From: Hydractinia symbiolongicarpus
Lineage: Eukaryota > Cnidaria > Hydrozoa > Anthoathecata > Hydractiniidae
Assembly: GCF_029227915.1 (NCBI RefSeq)
Contig: NC_079883.1
Location: forward strand, 5,520,001 to 5,580,000
Reading direction: 5' to 3'
Length of the DNA: 60,000 nt
Shown: in pieces, positions 59,470 through 60,000 of the stretch
How positions within the stretch are numbered: position 1 is the first letter of the stretch
Layout of the letters: each line of letters begins with the position of its first letter
The notes under the pieces: generated by a model
Told to the model about the DNA's origin: nothing
Seen by the model: only the letters and a program-made list of their open reading frames with translations
Databases searched by the model: none
Translations under genes and position numbers: made by a program

Positions 59470-59860
59470 AAAATGACACCAAAGCAACGTCTATTCACAG
59501 TCTAACAGCTAACGAAGAAGAACAAGCAAAGATCATTGCAAAATACTTTAAAGAAATATTCAACAAAAATGAAAGAAAAGTAAGAAAACCAATAATCCAA
59601 CTCCAATGACAAATAAATTTACAAATAAAGGAAATAAAATTAGCTGCGTAATTAAGAACAACAAAATCCATGGCAAAGATAACATTAATGGAGAGCTATT
59701 CAAAAACTCACCAGACATAATATACGAGATCATAGCAAATATCTTCAATAACAATGCAGTAACGGGCGAACACCCAAACGAACTTGAGACCAATCATACT
59801 ACTATCCATTTTTAAAAAAATTCTAGCAATGTGTTTAATAAAGCACATTGGATCTTTTTT
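59470..59860 (+). pseudogene. Non-LTR retrotransposon reverse-transcriptase fragment
   Basis: Reads EEQAKIIAKYFKEIFNKNE, then KIHGKDNINGELFKNSPDII and TGEHPNELE, and in another frame LRPIILLSIFKKILAMCLIK. These are the finger/palm motifs that precede the catalytic YxDD in LINE reverse transcriptases. Two frameshifts and a T-run near 59852 show that it is dead. It may continue past the window edge. Confidence 0.75.
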
Positions 59861-60000
59861 TTTTTTTTTTGGCCGTTGAAGAATTTACAGTTTTCCGTAA
59901 GAATAAAATACAAATCTTAAGCTATTATATCGTATAATCTATAGATAGGATTGCATATGCTAAAAACATTAGCTAGAGAGGTAAAAAATGGCAGGAGCGA

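Overview
This is an AT-rich invertebrate nuclear window, most likely from a cnidarian and plausibly a hydrozoan. The protein genes are split by GT-AG introns. They include homologues of animal genes (LRRC73, an SBF/MTMR5-13-type myotubularin, a claudin/PMP22-fold tetraspan). Much of the remaining DNA is transposon sequence. Two genes have a splice acceptor lying directly against the start codon, as expected where mRNAs receive a spliced leader. The clade assignment is inference from repeat style and gene make-up.

Layout. An LRRC73 orthologue runs on the + strand as two coding exons (1044-1312 and 9236-9761) around a 7.9-kb intron full of inverted-repeat elements. Tail to tail with it, a 25-exon minus-strand gene occupies 13003-41345. 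Its joined exons keep one open frame of 900 codons: GRAM domain, a catalytically dead myotubularin phosphatase domain, a coiled coil, a Ser-rich linker and a C-terminal PH domain. No DENN exons are visible, so it is a DENN-less SBF/MTMR5-13-like pseudophosphatase or the 3' part of a longer gene.

Its introns hold most of the interesting material. The 21.4-31.2 kb intron contains an intronless claudin-like gene and three tandem 1.4-kb units, each with a tRNA-Leu-like segment; one unit is split by a 910-bp CAGGG-ended element. The 31.3-39.2 kb intron contains a Helitron remnant, and inside it a 6.7-kb element (31404-38113) with perfect 22-bp terminal inverted repeats, a TAA target duplication, GAGACGAATT-rich subterminal arrays and two host-like genes. 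One of these encodes a Tudor-knot/coiled-coil/BEN protein, the other a Cys-rich AT-hook/zinc-finger protein. No transposase is recognisable, and this is the best candidate for an undescribed system. Another Helitron lies in the next intron upstream (39598-40317).

From 41.4 to 60 kb I see no host gene. The sequence is a degenerate Tigger element with intact ends (45897-47691), a nine-base-TSD palindromic MITE, two head-to-tail Helitrons (51222-54049 and 54050-56518), reverse-transcriptase fragments, and a diverged block duplicated 15 kb apart.

A second theme is local fold-back duplication. Several near-perfect hairpins with 19-32 bp arms and 2-9 nt loops occur in unrelated sequence. In two cases comparison shows that one arm is a new inverted copy of its neighbour.
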